Positions 54,759 through 64,000 of a DNA stretch of 64,000 bases are shown in pieces; position 1 is the first letter of the stretch, and each line of letters begins with the position of its first letter. Origin of the DNA: Alphaproteobacteria bacterium (GTDB lineage: Bacteria; Pseudomonadota; Alphaproteobacteria; UBA828). The position numbers were made by a program, and so were the translations under genes. Where the stretch lies: the NCBI GenBank assembly GCA_022826665.1, contig JAJDUK010000055.1, forward strand, positions 1 through 64,000. The letters run 5' to 3'. The notes under the pieces were generated by a model. The model was not told the DNA's origin, searched no databases, and worked only from the letters and a program-made list of their open reading frames with translations.

Positions 54759-55298
54759 TCAGGCCCGTTGACGCGTCACCATCCGCTTGGTGCCCTCGTA
54801 GCGGAGGCTCTTGCAGAGGCGGGCGAAGCCGTCGAGGTTCTCCACGATCCGCGCGAAGATGCAGCCCTGGTTGGGGTGCGGCGTATCGCCGTACCAGAGC
54901 CTGGTGGGGAAGCGCATCCCGGCGTGGCGGCCGTAGGCGAAGGTGACCTCCTTGAGCCAGGGGTCCCAGATGAAGTCGCCGGGGGCCATCCTCGTCTGCC
55001 GGTTTTCCAGCTCGTAGCCGAGCGTCGGCACCATGTCGACGCGGTCCAGATAGAACGCCGCGTGGCCGAAGAAGGCGCAATGGATGATGTAGGCGTCGAT
55101 CGGCATCATGTCCCAGAAGGCATCGCAGGTCTTGGGCGCGGCGGTCTCCAGCAGCGCGCCGACGCAGACCTCGCCGTCGATCTCGATCTCGAAGCGGCGG
55201 AAGTTGTCGGAGATGTCGTTGGGGATCTCGAACTGGTCGTACCACCACTCGTCCCACATCTCACGCTGAGCAACCGTATCGACCGATTTATCCGCCAT
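54759..55298 (-). CDS. DUF3830-family protein (cyclophilin-like fold)
   Basis: 179 aa. It reads MADKSVDTVAQREMWDEWWY, then FRRFEIEIDGEVCVGALLET, DAFWDMMPIDAYIIHCAFFG and a long region including GDFIWDPWLKEVTFAYG and RLWYGDTPHPNQGCIFARIV. DUF3830 proteins often accompany ABC importers and amidases; their role is unproven, and binding or isomerisation of a small metabolite is only a suggestion. Start at 55298 follows GGAGG. Confidence 0.85.
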   Translation of the reverse strand: MADKSVDTVAQREMWDEWWYDQFEIPNDISDNFRRFEIEIDGEVCVGALLETAAPKTCDAFWDMMPIDAYIIHCAFFGHAAFYLDRVDMVPTLGYELENRQTRMAPGDFIWDPWLKEVTFAYGRHAGMRFPTRLWYGDTPHPNQGCIFARIVENLDGFARLCKSLRYEGTKRMVTRQRA

Positions 55299-55432
55299 GA
55301 ATGCCTCCTTCGTTTTGGCGCCGTGCGTCCGGGGAGCGACGGTAATGATACGAAATCGTTGCCGGCACCAGGCAACCTCTTTGCCGTGCAGTCCGGAAGG
55401 AGCAGGAGCGCGTCTGCGAACCGGTGTCAGCG

Positions 55433-55472
55433 TGGACAAGGGCGTGCTGTTGAGCTACATTGTAGCCCAACA
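55433..55472 (+). promoter_or_regulatory. Promoter and 25-bp palindromic operator of the dinJ/yafQ-type operon
   Basis: TGGACA (55433-55438) and TACATT (55456-55461) form a 17-bp-spaced promoter. The near-perfect palindrome at 55448-55472 (half-sites TGTTGAGCTACA and TGTAGCCCAACA around a central T) covers the -10, so antitoxin or complex binding there should block transcription. Confidence 0.65.
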
Positions 55473-55494
55473 ATGCATCCTCGAGGATCGGATC

Positions 55495-55752
55495 ATGAAC
55501 ACCGTCGTCCGTGCCCGTATAGACGAAAAGACCAAGGACGAGGCCGCTGCCGTGCTGGCCGCGATCGGCCTTACGGTGTCCGACGCCTTTCGCTTGATGA
55601 TGGTACGGATCGCCGCTGAGAAGCGACTGCCCTTCGAGCCCCTGGTGCCCAATGACGAGACGATCGAAGCCATGAGAGCTGCTCGGCGCGGCGACTTGAT
55701 CGCCGTCGGCGGCGTGTCTGAACTGATGGCCGATCTGAATGCGGACGATTAG
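55495..55752 (+). CDS. dinJ: RelB/DinJ-family antitoxin
   Basis: 85 aa. N-terminal ribbon-helix-helix MNTVVRARIDEKTKDEAAAV and LAAIGLTVSDAFRLMMVRIA is the DinJ DNA-binding and dimerisation part; the C-terminus (VSELMADLNADD) wraps the toxin. It should neutralise the downstream nuclease and repress the operon. It overlaps the toxin gene by 14 bp. Confidence 0.92.
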   Translation: MNTVVRARIDEKTKDEAAAVLAAIGLTVSDAFRLMMVRIAAEKRLPFEPLVPNDETIEAMRAARRGDLIAVGGVSELMADLNADD

Positions 55753-56020
55753 ACGGACCGCCGCGTTCAAACGAGACTACAGACGCGAGAAGAAAGGCCG
55801 CTTCGCCAAGACCCTCGACCTGGAGGTCGAGAACGTTGTAGCCGATCTGGCATCCGATCGGCCCCTACCGCAACGTCATCACGATCACGCGTTGACCGGG
55901 CCGTGGAAGGACCATCGCGACTGCCACGTTCGGCCCGATCTGGTTTTAATCTATCGCAAGCCGGATACCGACCATCTCGACCTCGTACGTTTGGGCTCCC
56001 ACAGCGAGCTCGGTCTTTGA
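55739..56020 (+). CDS. yafQ: YafQ-family mRNA interferase toxin
   Basis: 93 aa RelE-fold toxin. Typical features are RTAAFKRDYRREKKG, HALTGPWKDHRDCHVRPDLV and the C-terminal LVRLGSHSELGL with a catalytic histidine. YafQ-type toxins cleave ribosome-bound mRNA. The gene overlaps the antitoxin frame, the usual antitoxin-first arrangement. Confidence 0.93.
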   Translation: MRTIRRTAAFKRDYRREKKGRFAKTLDLEVENVVADLASDRPLPQRHHDHALTGPWKDHRDCHVRPDLVLIYRKPDTDHLDLVRLGSHSELGL

Positions 56021-56148
56021 CCGGAGCGGTTGTCGGGTGCAACGAGTCCTCTCTCGATGAAGCCGGTATTGGGGTGTGGGAGCCGACCGCCGATGGTGGA
56101 AAGGGCGGGGCCGTTCGGCATCGCGAGAGCCTGATATAATACCGCCCC

Positions 56149-57531
56149 ATGAATCTTCATCGGATGCTTGAGGAACGCGCGCGCGCCGGCAAGCCCGTGC
56201 GCGTCGGACTGATCGGGGCCGGCAAGTTCGGCACCATGTTCTTGGCCCAGGCGCAGCGCACGCCCGGCCTTCACGTGATGGCGGTGGCGGACCTCGATCC
56301 CGCCCGCGCCGATGCCGCGCTCGCCCGCGCCGGCTGGGAGGAGGACGAGCGCCGCGCGCGCTCCTTCGCCCAGGCCATGCAGAGCGGTGGCACCCACGTC
56401 TGCGACGATGCCTTCGCGCTGATTGGGGCGGACGGCCTCGAAGTCGTTATCGACGCGACCGGGCATCCGGCCGCAGGCATCGCCCATGCCCGCGCCTGCT
56501 TTGCTGCCGGGCGGCACGTGGTGATGGTCAACGTCGAGGCCGACTGCCTTGCCGGGCCGCTGCTCGCCAAAGAAGCGGCGGAGGCCGGCGTGGTTTATTC
56601 GCTCGCCTACGGCGACCAGCCGGCGCTGATCGCGGAGATGGTGGACTGGGCGCGGGCTTCGGGCCTCGATGTCGTCGCCGCCGGCAAGGGCACGCGCTAC
56701 CAGCCGGGCTTTCACCACGTGACGCCGGACGATGTCTGGACCCACTACGGGCTCACGCCGGCGGAGGCGGAGGCCGGCGGCATGAACCCGCAGATGTTCA
56801 ACTCCTTCCTGGACGGCACCAAGTCGGCGATCGAGATGACCGCCGTCGCCAATGCCACCGGGCTCACGCCGGCGCCCGAAGGGCTCCGCTTCCCGCCCTG
56901 CGGGGTCGACGACCTGCCGACAGTGCTCCGGCCGCGCGAGGAGGGCGGCACGCTGCACCACAAGGGCCAGGTCGAGGTAATCGCGAGCGAGGCGCGGGAC
57001 GGCAGCGCGCTCAACGGGCACTTGCGCTGGGGCGTCTATGCGGTGTTCGAGGCCGGCACCGACTATGTTGCGGCCTGCTTCCGCGAGTACGGGCTCTGTA
57101 CCGATTCCACGGGGCGCTACGCTTCGATGTACAAGCCCTATCACCTGATCGGGCTGGAGCTCGGCATCTCGGTGGCGTCCGTCGCGTTGCGCGGCGAGGC
57201 GACTGGCGCGCCGACCGGGTTCCTCGCCGACGCGGTGGCCTGCACCAAGGCGCATCTGCAGGCCGGCACGCGGCTGGACGGGGAAGGGGGCTACACCGTC
57301 TACGGCCGGCTGATGCCGGCTGCGGCGAGCCTCGCTGGCGGCCATCTGCCCATCGGCCTCGCCCACGGCATCAGATTGACCCGTGCCGTCGAGCCCGACA
57401 CGCCGCTCACCTGGGACGACGTGACCGCCGACGAGAACGATACGGCGGCGGAGGCGGTGCGAACCCGGCGCGCGATGGAGGCAGCGTTCAAACACGAAGA
57501 GTCGGCGGCGCAGGCGGCTAAGCCTGCTTGA
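56149..57531 (+). CDS. NAD(P)-binding oxidoreductase with C-terminal SAF-type domain
   Basis: 460 aa. Rossmann motif VRVGLIGAGKFGTMFLAQAQ is followed by VVIDATGHPAAGIAHARACF and KEAAEAGVVYSLAYGDQPAL, resembling homoserine dehydrogenase-like proteins. The C-terminal part, from about VYGRLMPAA, contains a SAF-like segment, so relatives are sometimes misnamed FlgA. Substrate is unknown. It heads a plus-strand catabolic group. Confidence 0.85.
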   Translation: MNLHRMLEERARAGKPVRVGLIGAGKFGTMFLAQAQRTPGLHVMAVADLDPARADAALARAGWEEDERRARSFAQAMQSGGTHVCDDAFALIGADGLEVVIDATGHPAAGIAHARACFAAGRHVVMVNVEADCLAGPLLAKEAAEAGVVYSLAYGDQPALIAEMVDWARASGLDVVAAGKGTRYQPGFHHVTPDDVWTHYGLTPAEAEAGGMNPQMFNSFLDGTKSAIEMTAVANATGLTPAPEGLRFPPCGVDDLPTVLRPREEGGTLHHKGQVEVIASEARDGSALNGHLRWGVYAVFEAGTDYVAACFREYGLCTDSTGRYASMYKPYHLIGLELGISVASVALRGEATGAPTGFLADAVACTKAHLQAGTRLDGEGGYTVYGRLMPAAASLAGGHLPIGLAHGIRLTRAVEPDTPLTWDDVTADENDTAAEAVRTRRAMEAAFKHEESAAQAAKPA

Positions 57532-57542
57532 GGGGGAGGATG

Positions 57543-58367
57543 ATGCCCACGCACCTTTCCGCCGAGGCTGTCGCCCAATACGAGCGCGACGGCTTCCACT
57601 TCCCGGTCCAGGCGATCTCGGCGGCGGAGGCGCGCGCCGTCCGGGCCGACGTGGAGGCCGCCGAGCGGCATTTCGCCGAGCGGGGTGAGCGGCTGCGCCA
57701 TCGGCCCCACCTGCTGGTGACGGCGCTCGATCGCCTGATCCGCAACGAGACGGTGCTCGACGCGGTGGAGGACCTGCTCGGTCCCAACCTTCTCTGCTGG
57801 ACCTCGCTTTTCTTCACCAAGGACGCGCACGATCCGGCCTACGTCTCCTGGCACCAGGATTCGACCTATTGGGGCCTGAGCAGTCTTGAGGTGGTGACCG
57901 CCTGGATCGCGCTCTCGCCCAGCACGGTGGAATCGGGTGCCATGCGGGTCGCGCCCGGCACCCATAAGCTGGATCAGATCTCCCACCGCGACGCTTACGG
58001 CGAGCACAACATGCTCACGCGCGGCCAGATCGTGGAGCACGATGTAGACGAGGACGCGGCTGTCGATGTCGTGCTGCAGCCGGGCGAGGCCTCGCTGCAC
58101 CACGTGCGCCTGATCCACGGCTCCGGCCCCAACAACTCGAACGACCGGCGCATCGGATTCGCCATCCGCTACATCCCCACGCATGTACGCAACGTCGTCG
58201 GGCGCGACTACGCGGCGCTGGTGCGAGGCGTCGACGAATACGGCTATTTCAATATCGAGCGCCGGCCCGAGCGCGACCTGGAACCAGAGGCGTTGGCGGC
58301 CTACGAAGCCGCGAACGCGAGCCACAACGCCGTGCTCTACGCGGGCGCGGAACAGATGCGCGGCTGA
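57543..58367 (+). CDS. Phytanoyl-CoA dioxygenase (PhyH)-family 2OG-Fe(II) oxygenase
   Basis: 274 aa. The iron-binding H-x-D is in YVSWHQDSTYWG and the distal histidine in VRLIHGSGPNNS, with the 2OG-binding R in DRRIGFAIRY. It hydroxylates an unidentified small molecule. The ATG at 57543 is preferred over 57540 for spacing from the AGGGGG ribosome site. Confidence 0.88.
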   Translation: MPTHLSAEAVAQYERDGFHFPVQAISAAEARAVRADVEAAERHFAERGERLRHRPHLLVTALDRLIRNETVLDAVEDLLGPNLLCWTSLFFTKDAHDPAYVSWHQDSTYWGLSSLEVVTAWIALSPSTVESGAMRVAPGTHKLDQISHRDAYGEHNMLTRGQIVEHDVDEDAAVDVVLQPGEASLHHVRLIHGSGPNNSNDRRIGFAIRYIPTHVRNVVGRDYAALVRGVDEYGYFNIERRPERDLEPEALAAYEAANASHNAVLYAGAEQMRG

Positions 58368-58418
58368 TCCGTAACCAACCACATCCTGTCCCCCTCCCCG
58401 GAGGAAAGGCCTAACGCG

Positions 58419-60454
58419 ATGGCCGGCGACTCGCTGCTCTGGACGCCGTTTCGGCTGCGCGGACTCGAGCTTCGCAACCGCTTCGTTCTGCTGGCCCACT
58501 GGAACGGGCTCGATGCGCCGGACGGGACCCCGACGGAGGACCTCGCCGCTTATTACGCGACGCGGGCGCGGGGCGGGGCCGGTCTCATCGTGACCGGCAG
58601 CCACGCCATGCATCCGGTTGGCCAGATGAGCCCGAACTACGGCCGGGCGTGGGACCGGGAGGCAATTCCGGCCTACCGACGGATCGTCGATGCGGTCCAT
58701 CCCCACGGCGCGCACGTCTTTGCCCAGCTCAGCCACGCCGGGCACACCAGCCTCAGCCATCCGCCACGGGAGCTCTGGGCACCCTCGCAGATGCCCGAGC
58801 CGTACTCGCGCTACAACACGGTCGAGATGGGGCCGGCGGAGCTCAAGGCGGTGATCGAGGGATTCGCGGCGTCGGCGGTCAACATGCGCGAGGCGGGCTA
58901 CGACGGGGTCGAGATCAAGGTCGGTCACGACGGCCTCCTGCGCAGCTTCGTCTCGCCGTTCTTCAACCGCAGGCAAGACGCCTACGGCGGCTCGTTCGAG
59001 AACCGCATGCGCCTTCCACTCGAAGTGCTCGCGGCGATGCGGGACGCGGTTGGCCCCGACTGGCCCATCTCGGTCCGCCTCTGCCTGCATGAGTACACCC
59101 CGTTCGGCTACGGCCTGGACTACGGTCTTGAAGTGGGCCGGGCGCTCGCGGCAAGCGGGCACGTCGATCTCTTCAGCTCGGACGCGGGATCGTTCAGCAG
59201 CTTCTGGATGGAGGTCCCGCCGGCAGCGGTGCCTCAGCTCGCCTTCAACGACCTGAACGCCGCCCTCAGGCGCGCGACTCCGCTGCCGGTGGTCGCCTTC
59301 GGGCGGATCAAGAAACCGGCGGACGCGGAGCGCATACTCCAAGAGGGCGATGCGGACCTCATCGGCATGGCGCGCCCGCTCATCGCGGACCCGGAGCTGC
59401 CGAACAAGGTGCGCGAGGGCCGGCTGCGCGAGGTGCGCCCGTGCATCGCCTGCAACGACGCCTGCATCCTGCAGGTCATGCAGCGAGACCCGATCCGCTG
59501 CGTGTCGAACCCGGCGGCCGGGCGTGAGCTGCAGCGCGGCGCCTTAAGCCCCGCTGCGATGCCCCGCCACGTTGTGGTGGCGGGAGGCGGCCCGGCCGGG
59601 CTGAGCGCCGCGGTGACCCTGGCCCGGCGCGGCCATCGCGTGACCCTGTTCGAACGCGAGAACGAGCCGGGTGGCCTCATCCGGCTCGCCGCCCGCCAGC
59701 CGCTTCACGCCGAAATCGGGGAATCAGTGCTGCATCTCGCCTCTGAGGCGGAACGTCTCGGGGTCGATGTGCGGCTGGGTGAGGAGGCGAGTTCGGACGC
59801 GATCGAGACGCTCGGCCCCGACGCCACGATCATCGCCACCGGCTCGCGTCTTTACATGCCGGGGCGCGACACACGCGACGGGGCGAGCCCGCCTGTCGCA
59901 ACCGAGGGTCTCTGGGCCTCGATGGGCGGTCTCGTCCCCGGCGTGGCCAACGACTCCAGGGTGGTCTCCACCGACGACGTGATGTCGGGACACGTCGAAG
60001 CCGGGCAAGGCGTCGTGGTGCTCGACCGCAACGCGCACTGGAGGCGTGCGGCACCGCCGAGTATCTGCTCGAGGCGGGTCGGCAGGTCGAGTTCGTGACG
60101 CCGCTCGGGGTGGCCGGGGCCGACCTCGAACCGAGCAACGCCGCTCTCTTCTACCAGCGCGTCCGTCCGAATGGGCTGCGCGTCGCCACGCACACGGACA
60201 TCCGCGCGATCGAGCCGGACGGCGTGGTCCTGATCGACGTCCACACCAACGAGGAGCGGGTCCTCCGCGATGTCGATACGATCGTGCTCGCCATCGGGCG
60301 CCGGTCGAACGACGCACTCTTCTGGGCGTTGCGGGAGCGGCTGCCCACCTTCCGCATCGGAGACTGCCGCGCGCCGCGCTTGCTCCAGCACGCGATCTAC
60401 GACGGGGACACCATCGGGCGCGAGCTGGACGCGCGGCTCGCCGCGGCCGAATGA
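58419..60454 (+). pseudogene. Frameshifted NADH:flavin oxidoreductase / FAD-dependent oxidoreductase (2,4-dienoyl-CoA reductase-like)
   Basis: About 678 residues if one base is restored. The N-terminal old-yellow-enzyme barrel (FAQLSHAGHTS, EIKVGHDGLLRSFVSPFFNR) is followed by an iron-sulphur motif CIACNDACILQVMQRD and the FAD-binding VVVAGGGPAGLSAAVTLARR. At 60040-60041, inside GCACTGGAGGCG, the frame breaks after DRNAHW; the next frame resumes EACGTAEYLLEAGRQVEFVT and runs to 60454 with the expected C-terminus. A single missing G explains it. This may be a real null allele or a sequencing error. Confidence 0.8.
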
Positions 60455-60497
60455 CGGTGGTCACGGTGCAGGCGGTCGCCTCAGGACGGAGGAATTC

Positions 60498-61910
60498 ATG
60501 ACAGATTTGTCCCTCGCCTACACACCGGCGACGACGCTTGCCGGACTGATCAGGGAGAAGAAGGTCTCGCCCGTCGACGTGGTGCGGAACAGTCTCGCCC
60601 GCATCGAGGAGGTGAACGGCGCGCTCAATGCCTTCTGCTTCACCTATCCGGAGGAGGCGCTCGCTCAGGCGCGGGAAGCCGAGCGCGCGGTCATGGCTGG
60701 AGAGACGTTTGGGCCGCTCCACGGCGTGCCCATCGCCATCAAGGACCTGACGCCGACCAGGGGGAAGCGCACCACGCTCGGCTCCCTGATCTACGAGAAC
60801 TGGGTGCCGGACTTCGACGTGCCCATCGTCGAGCGCCTGCGCGCCGCAGGCAGCATCCTGGTGGGCAAGACCACGACGCCCGAGTTCGCCTATGCCGGCT
60901 TCTGCAAGAGCGCGCTCTGGGGCGACACCAACAATCCCTGGGATACGACGCGCTCGCCGGGCGGCTCGTCCGGCGGATCGGGCGCTGCCGTTGCGACCGG
61001 CTGCGTGCCGCTCGCCGAAGGCACGGATGCAGGAGGCTCGGTCCGCATCCCGGCGGCCTTCTGCGGCACCGTCGGACTGAAACCGACGTTCGGACGCATC
61101 CCGCTGCAGATGCTGCCGACCGCGTTCGACGACCTGCTTCACTTCGGCCCGCTCTCGCGAACGGTTGCGGACGCGGCGCTCTTCCTGAGCGTGACTCAGG
61201 GCCCCGATGATCGAGATTTTCTCTCGTTGCCCGCGGGCCCCGAGATCCAGGTGCCGCCGCCGTCGGATGTTCGGGGTCTCAAGCTCGCGGTGAACTACGA
61301 CTTCGGCTTCTACGCCATCGACGACGACGTGCGCGCCCAGACCCGGGAGGCCGCGCGCGCGCTCGAGGACGCCGGCGCCACGGTCGAAGAGGTGGAGATT
61401 GCCTGGACCCGCGACGTTATCGATCGCTGGGTCGATCACTGGGGCGTGCTGCAGGCCGCCTGCTTCGGCCGGCATCTTGGTGAGTGGCGCGACCGGATGG
61501 ATCCGGTCCTGGTCTCCTACATGGACAGAGGCCTCGCCATGGGCGCGGTCGATTTCAAGAACATCGAAATCTTTCGCACGCAAATGTGGGAGGACCTGCG
61601 GCCGATCTTCGCCGAGTACGATGCGCTGCTGACGCCCACCTGCGCGCAGCCGCCCCCGCCGAACGGCACGCTCGATCCGGACTATTACCGCCTGGACGAG
61701 CAGGGGCGCTTCTGCGGGCTCTACATGACCTATCCGTTCAACTTTCTGCATCAGTGCCCGGCGCTGGCGGTGCCCTCCGGGGTCACGAGATCGGGGCTGC
61801 CGACCAGCCTGCAGATCGTCGGCCGGCGCCACGACGACAACGGCGTGCTGCGGGTGGGCGCCGCGCTCGAGGCGGTCCGTCCCTGGGCCGCGCGCACGCC
61901 GCCGTTGTGA
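60498..61910 (+). CDS. Amidase-signature family amidase
   Basis: 470 aa. The Ser-cisSer-Lys triad is visible: K in PIAIKDLTPT, cis-Ser in SPGGSSGGSGAA and nucleophile Ser in GTDAGGSVRIPAAFCG. It hydrolyses an amide of unknown identity. GGAGG lies upstream of the ATG at 60498. It ends the catabolic group before proS. Confidence 0.92.
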   Translation: MTDLSLAYTPATTLAGLIREKKVSPVDVVRNSLARIEEVNGALNAFCFTYPEEALAQAREAERAVMAGETFGPLHGVPIAIKDLTPTRGKRTTLGSLIYENWVPDFDVPIVERLRAAGSILVGKTTTPEFAYAGFCKSALWGDTNNPWDTTRSPGGSSGGSGAAVATGCVPLAEGTDAGGSVRIPAAFCGTVGLKPTFGRIPLQMLPTAFDDLLHFGPLSRTVADAALFLSVTQGPDDRDFLSLPAGPEIQVPPPSDVRGLKLAVNYDFGFYAIDDDVRAQTREAARALEDAGATVEEVEIAWTRDVIDRWVDHWGVLQAACFGRHLGEWRDRMDPVLVSYMDRGLAMGAVDFKNIEIFRTQMWEDLRPIFAEYDALLTPTCAQPPPPNGTLDPDYYRLDEQGRFCGLYMTYPFNFLHQCPALAVPSGVTRSGLPTSLQIVGRRHDDNGVLRVGAALEAVRPWAARTPPL

Positions 61911-61992
61911 TCCTCCGGCCCTTGCCCGCATTGCGCTTTGACGCAGCCTTGGGCATAAACGCGGCGCGTTCGTTGGGAGCGAGGCGACGGTC

Positions 61993-63309
61993 ATGCGGCG
62001 CTCACGTTACTTCCTGCCGACACTGAGAGAGAACCCGGCCGAGGCGCAGATCGTCTCGCACCGGCTGATGCTGCGCGCCGGCATGATCCGGCAGTCGAGC
62101 GCCGGCATCTACAGCTGGCTGCCGCTCGGCCACCGGGTGCTGCGCAAGATCGAGCAGGTGGTGCGCGAGGAGATGGACGCCGCCGGCTGCCAGGAGCTTC
62201 TGATGCCGGCGATACAGCCGGCCGAGCTCTGGGAGGAGAGCGGCCGCTACCACGACTACGGCAAGGAGATGCTGCGCATCACCGACCGGCACGAGCGCCC
62301 CATGCTGTTCGGCCCGACCCACGAAGAGGTCGTGACCGACATCTTCCGGGGCTCGGTGCGCAGCTACCGCGACCTGCCGCAAAATCTCTATCAGATTCAG
62401 TGGAAGTTCAGGGACGAGCTGCGACCGCGCTTCGGCATCATGCGGGGCCGCGAGTTCTACATGAAGGACAACTACTCCTTCGACATCGACCATGCCGGCG
62501 CCGTGCGCTCCTACAACAAGATGTTCGTGGCCTACCTGCGCACCTTCGCTCGGCTCGGGCTCACCTCGATCCCCATGCAGGCTGAGAGCGGGGCCATCGG
62601 CGGCGACTACAGCCACGAGTTCATTGTGCTGGCGGATACGGGCGAGAGCGCCGTCTATTGCGACCGCGCCTGGCTCGATACCGACCCGCTGGCACTGGGG
62701 ATCGACTACGAGGCAGACCTGCAACCCATCGTGGACGAGTGGACCCGGCTCTACGCCGCCACCGACGACAAGCACGATGCCGCTGCCTGTCCGGTGGCCG
62801 CGGACGCGCTCTACCAGGGGCGGGGCATCGAGGTCGGCCACATTTTCTACTTCGGCACCAAGTACTCGAAGGCGATGGGCGCCACGGTGACCGATCCGGA
62901 CGGCGCCGAGGTCGCGGTCGAGATGGGCTCCTACGGCATCGGCGTCTCGCGCCTCGCGGGCGCGATCATCGAGGCGAGCCACGACGATGCGGGCATCATC
63001 TGGCCCGAGGTCGCGGCCCCGTTCAAGGTGGGCCTGATCAACCTGCGCGCGGGCGATGCGGCCTGCGACGAGGCCTGCGAGGCGCTCTACGGGCAGCTCG
63101 TCCAGGCGGGGGTCGAGGTGCTTTACGACGATCGCGACGAGCGCGCGGGCGTCAAGTTCGCCGAGATGGAGCTGATCGGGCTGCCTTGGCAGGTCGCGGT
63201 CGGCCCGCGCGGCGTCAAGGCAGGCACGGCGGAGCTGAAGGCGCGGGCCGGCGGTGAGGCCGAGGCGCTCTCGTTCGAGTCGGTGTCGGCGCGCTTGATC
63301 GGGGGCTAA
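61993..63309 (+). CDS. proS: Prolyl-tRNA synthetase, short alphaproteobacterial form
   Basis: 438 aa class II synthetase. Motifs are [20 protein letters not shown], the motif-2 segment [20 protein letters not shown] and motif 3 [14 protein letters not shown], followed by the anticodon-binding domain. The editing insertion of the longer bacterial form is absent, as in alphaproteobacteria. It charges tRNA-Pro. lolC/E follows by 12 bp. Confidence 0.96.
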   Translation: MRRSRYFLPTLRENPAEAQIVSHRLMLRAGMIRQSSAGIYSWLPLGHRVLRKIEQVVREEMDAAGCQELLMPAIQPAELWEESGRYHDYGKEMLRITDRHERPMLFGPTHEEVVTDIFRGSVRSYRDLPQNLYQIQWKFRDELRPRFGIMRGREFYMKDNYSFDIDHAGAVRSYNKMFVAYLRTFARLGLTSIPMQAESGAIGGDYSHEFIVLADTGESAVYCDRAWLDTDPLALGIDYEADLQPIVDEWTRLYAATDDKHDAAACPVAADALYQGRGIEVGHIFYFGTKYSKAMGATVTDPDGAEVAVEMGSYGIGVSRLAGAIIEASHDDAGIIWPEVAAPFKVGLINLRAGDAACDEACEALYGQLVQAGVEVLYDDRDERAGVKFAEMELIGLPWQVAVGPRGVKAGTAELKARAGGEAEALSFESVSARLIGG

Positions 63310-63321
63310 CGGCCGGCGCGC

Positions 63322-64000
63322 ATGTTCTCGGCGTTCGAACGCCTCGTCGCGTTTCGCTACCTGCGCGCCCGCCGGCAGGAAGGCCTGGTCTCGGTCATCG
63401 CGGCATTCTCCCTGATCGGAATCTTCCTCGGCGTCGCCACGCTCATCATCGTCATGTCGGTGATGAACGGCTTTCGGGAGGAGCTGCTGACCCGGATTCT
63501 CGGGCTAAACGGCCACATGACCACCTATGCCTTCGAGGACGGCTTTGCCGACTACGATGCGCTCGTGGGGCGTATCGAAGGGGTGGACGGCGTCGTCACC
63601 GTCTCCCCCATCGTCACCGGGCAGGTGATCGCGGCAGCGAACGGCAGAGCCACCTTCGGCCAGGTGCGTGGCGTGCGCGAGGCACACCTGGAGGCGCGGC
63701 CGTTGCTGACGGAGAACGTGCTCGCGGGCACGCTCGACGGTTTTGCCGCCGGTGAAGGCGTCGTGATCGGCAACCGCATGGCCCGCAGGATCGGTGTCGG
63801 CGTCGGCGATTCGATCACGCTTCTCTCGCCGGAGGGCCGTACCACCCTGATGGGGTCGGTGCCGCGCTCGCGCGCCTATCCGGTGGCGGCGATCTTCGAA
63901 ATCGGCATGTTCGAGTACGACAACACGTTCGTCTTCATGCCGCTCGACCTGGCCCAGATCTACTTCAGGAAGAAGGGCGCGGTCACCGCCATCGAAATGA
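63322..64000 (+). CDS. lolC: Lipoprotein-releasing system permease LolC/LolE, partial
   Basis: The first 226 residues of a transmembrane protein that extends past the window. The N-terminus FERLVAFRYLRARRQEGLVS, a membrane segment and SVMNGFREELLTRILGLNGH are hallmarks of LolC/E, which extracts lipoproteins from the inner membrane with the LolD ATPase. A periplasmic domain begins thereafter. Only the start is visible, so LolC cannot be told from LolE. Confidence 0.9.
   Translation, partial: MFSAFERLVAFRYLRARRQEGLVSVIAAFSLIGIFLGVATLIIVMSVMNGFREELLTRILGLNGHMTTYAFEDGFADYDALVGRIEGVDGVVTVSPIVTGQVIAAANGRATFGQVRGVREAHLEARPLLTENVLAGTLDGFAAGEGVVIGNRMARRIGVGVGDSITLLSPEGRTTLMGSVPRSRAYPVAAIFEIGMFEYDNTFVFMPLDLAQIYFRKKGAVTAIEM

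Noticed and set aside
57300-59342. 680-codon minus-strand frame
   Set aside because: Antisense to three genes with clear domains; composition is that of a shadow frame.
59724-61994. 756-codon minus-strand frame
   Set aside because: Antisense to the flavin oxidoreductase and amidase genes; no recognisable motifs.

Overview
The window is high-GC DNA that reads as an alphaproteobacterial chromosome, most likely from the Rhodospirillales or a related environmental group. The evidence is a complete 14-gene nuo operon with nuoC and nuoD separate, followed by birA, coaX, rnj, mce and a DUF1467 gene; a short prolyl-tRNA synthetase next to lolC/E; and an HU gene followed by tRNA-Val and tRNA-Asp. The lineage is inferred from gene order and protein motifs only.

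Layout. (1) 1-1310: a decayed OppD-type tail coupled to an OppF-like ATPase whose ABC signature is altered. (2) 1332-8794, minus strand: a branched-chain-amino-acid-type importer (livM, H, F, G and a Tat-exported binding protein) with an amidohydrolase and a nitrilase-superfamily amidase, probably a uptake-and-hydrolysis module for a nitrogen compound; a NodB-type deacetylase is divergent at 9277-10155. (3) 10283-11127: two small conserved-looking proteins of unknown function. (4) 11340-20560: an accessory zone with an intact IS1595-type element, remnants of IS1595, IS110 and IS21 elements, a 5'-truncated MobF-type relaxase/helicase, a frameshifted ribbon-helix-helix protein, a polyamine-type ABC cassette (binding protein plus two permeases, no ATPase) and a TPR/2OG-Fe(II) oxygenase. 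(5) 20563-26266: DUF502 membrane protein, N-carbamoyl-D-amino-acid hydrolase, quinone-oxidoreductase-like enzyme, and a subtilisin-type autotransporter with a PDPPP repeat. (6) 26507-45450: HU, two tRNAs, nuoA-N, birA, coaX, rnj, mce, DUF1467. (7) 45468-61910: a second accessory block holding tag, a Gfo/Idh/MocA oxidoreductase, an SDR, a ytoQ/GDCCVxC/cupin run, a periplasmic-binding protein fused in frame to a VOC (glyoxalase-like) domain, a second ATPase-less polyamine-type cassette, DUF3830, a DinJ/YafQ toxin-antitoxin pair with a clear operator, and a catabolic group (SAF-type oxidoreductase, PhyH oxygenase, frameshifted FMN/FAD oxidoreductase, amidase). (8) 61993-64000: proS and the start of lolC/E, cut by the window end.

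How it fits together. The core genes supply respiratory complex I and housekeeping functions (biotin ligation, CoA synthesis, RNA decay, translation, lipoprotein export). The accessory blocks are organised around ABC uptake plus amide, carbamoyl or imide hydrolysis and oxygenases, consistent with a heterotroph that scavenges nitrogen-containing organics. The most unusual items are the binding protein/VOC fusion with a perfect 13-bp stem over its leader, the matching stem-loops just upstream of the first permease in both polyamine-type cassettes, and several ABC ATPase signature deviations and single-base frameshifts. No CRISPR array, rRNA or prophage was seen.
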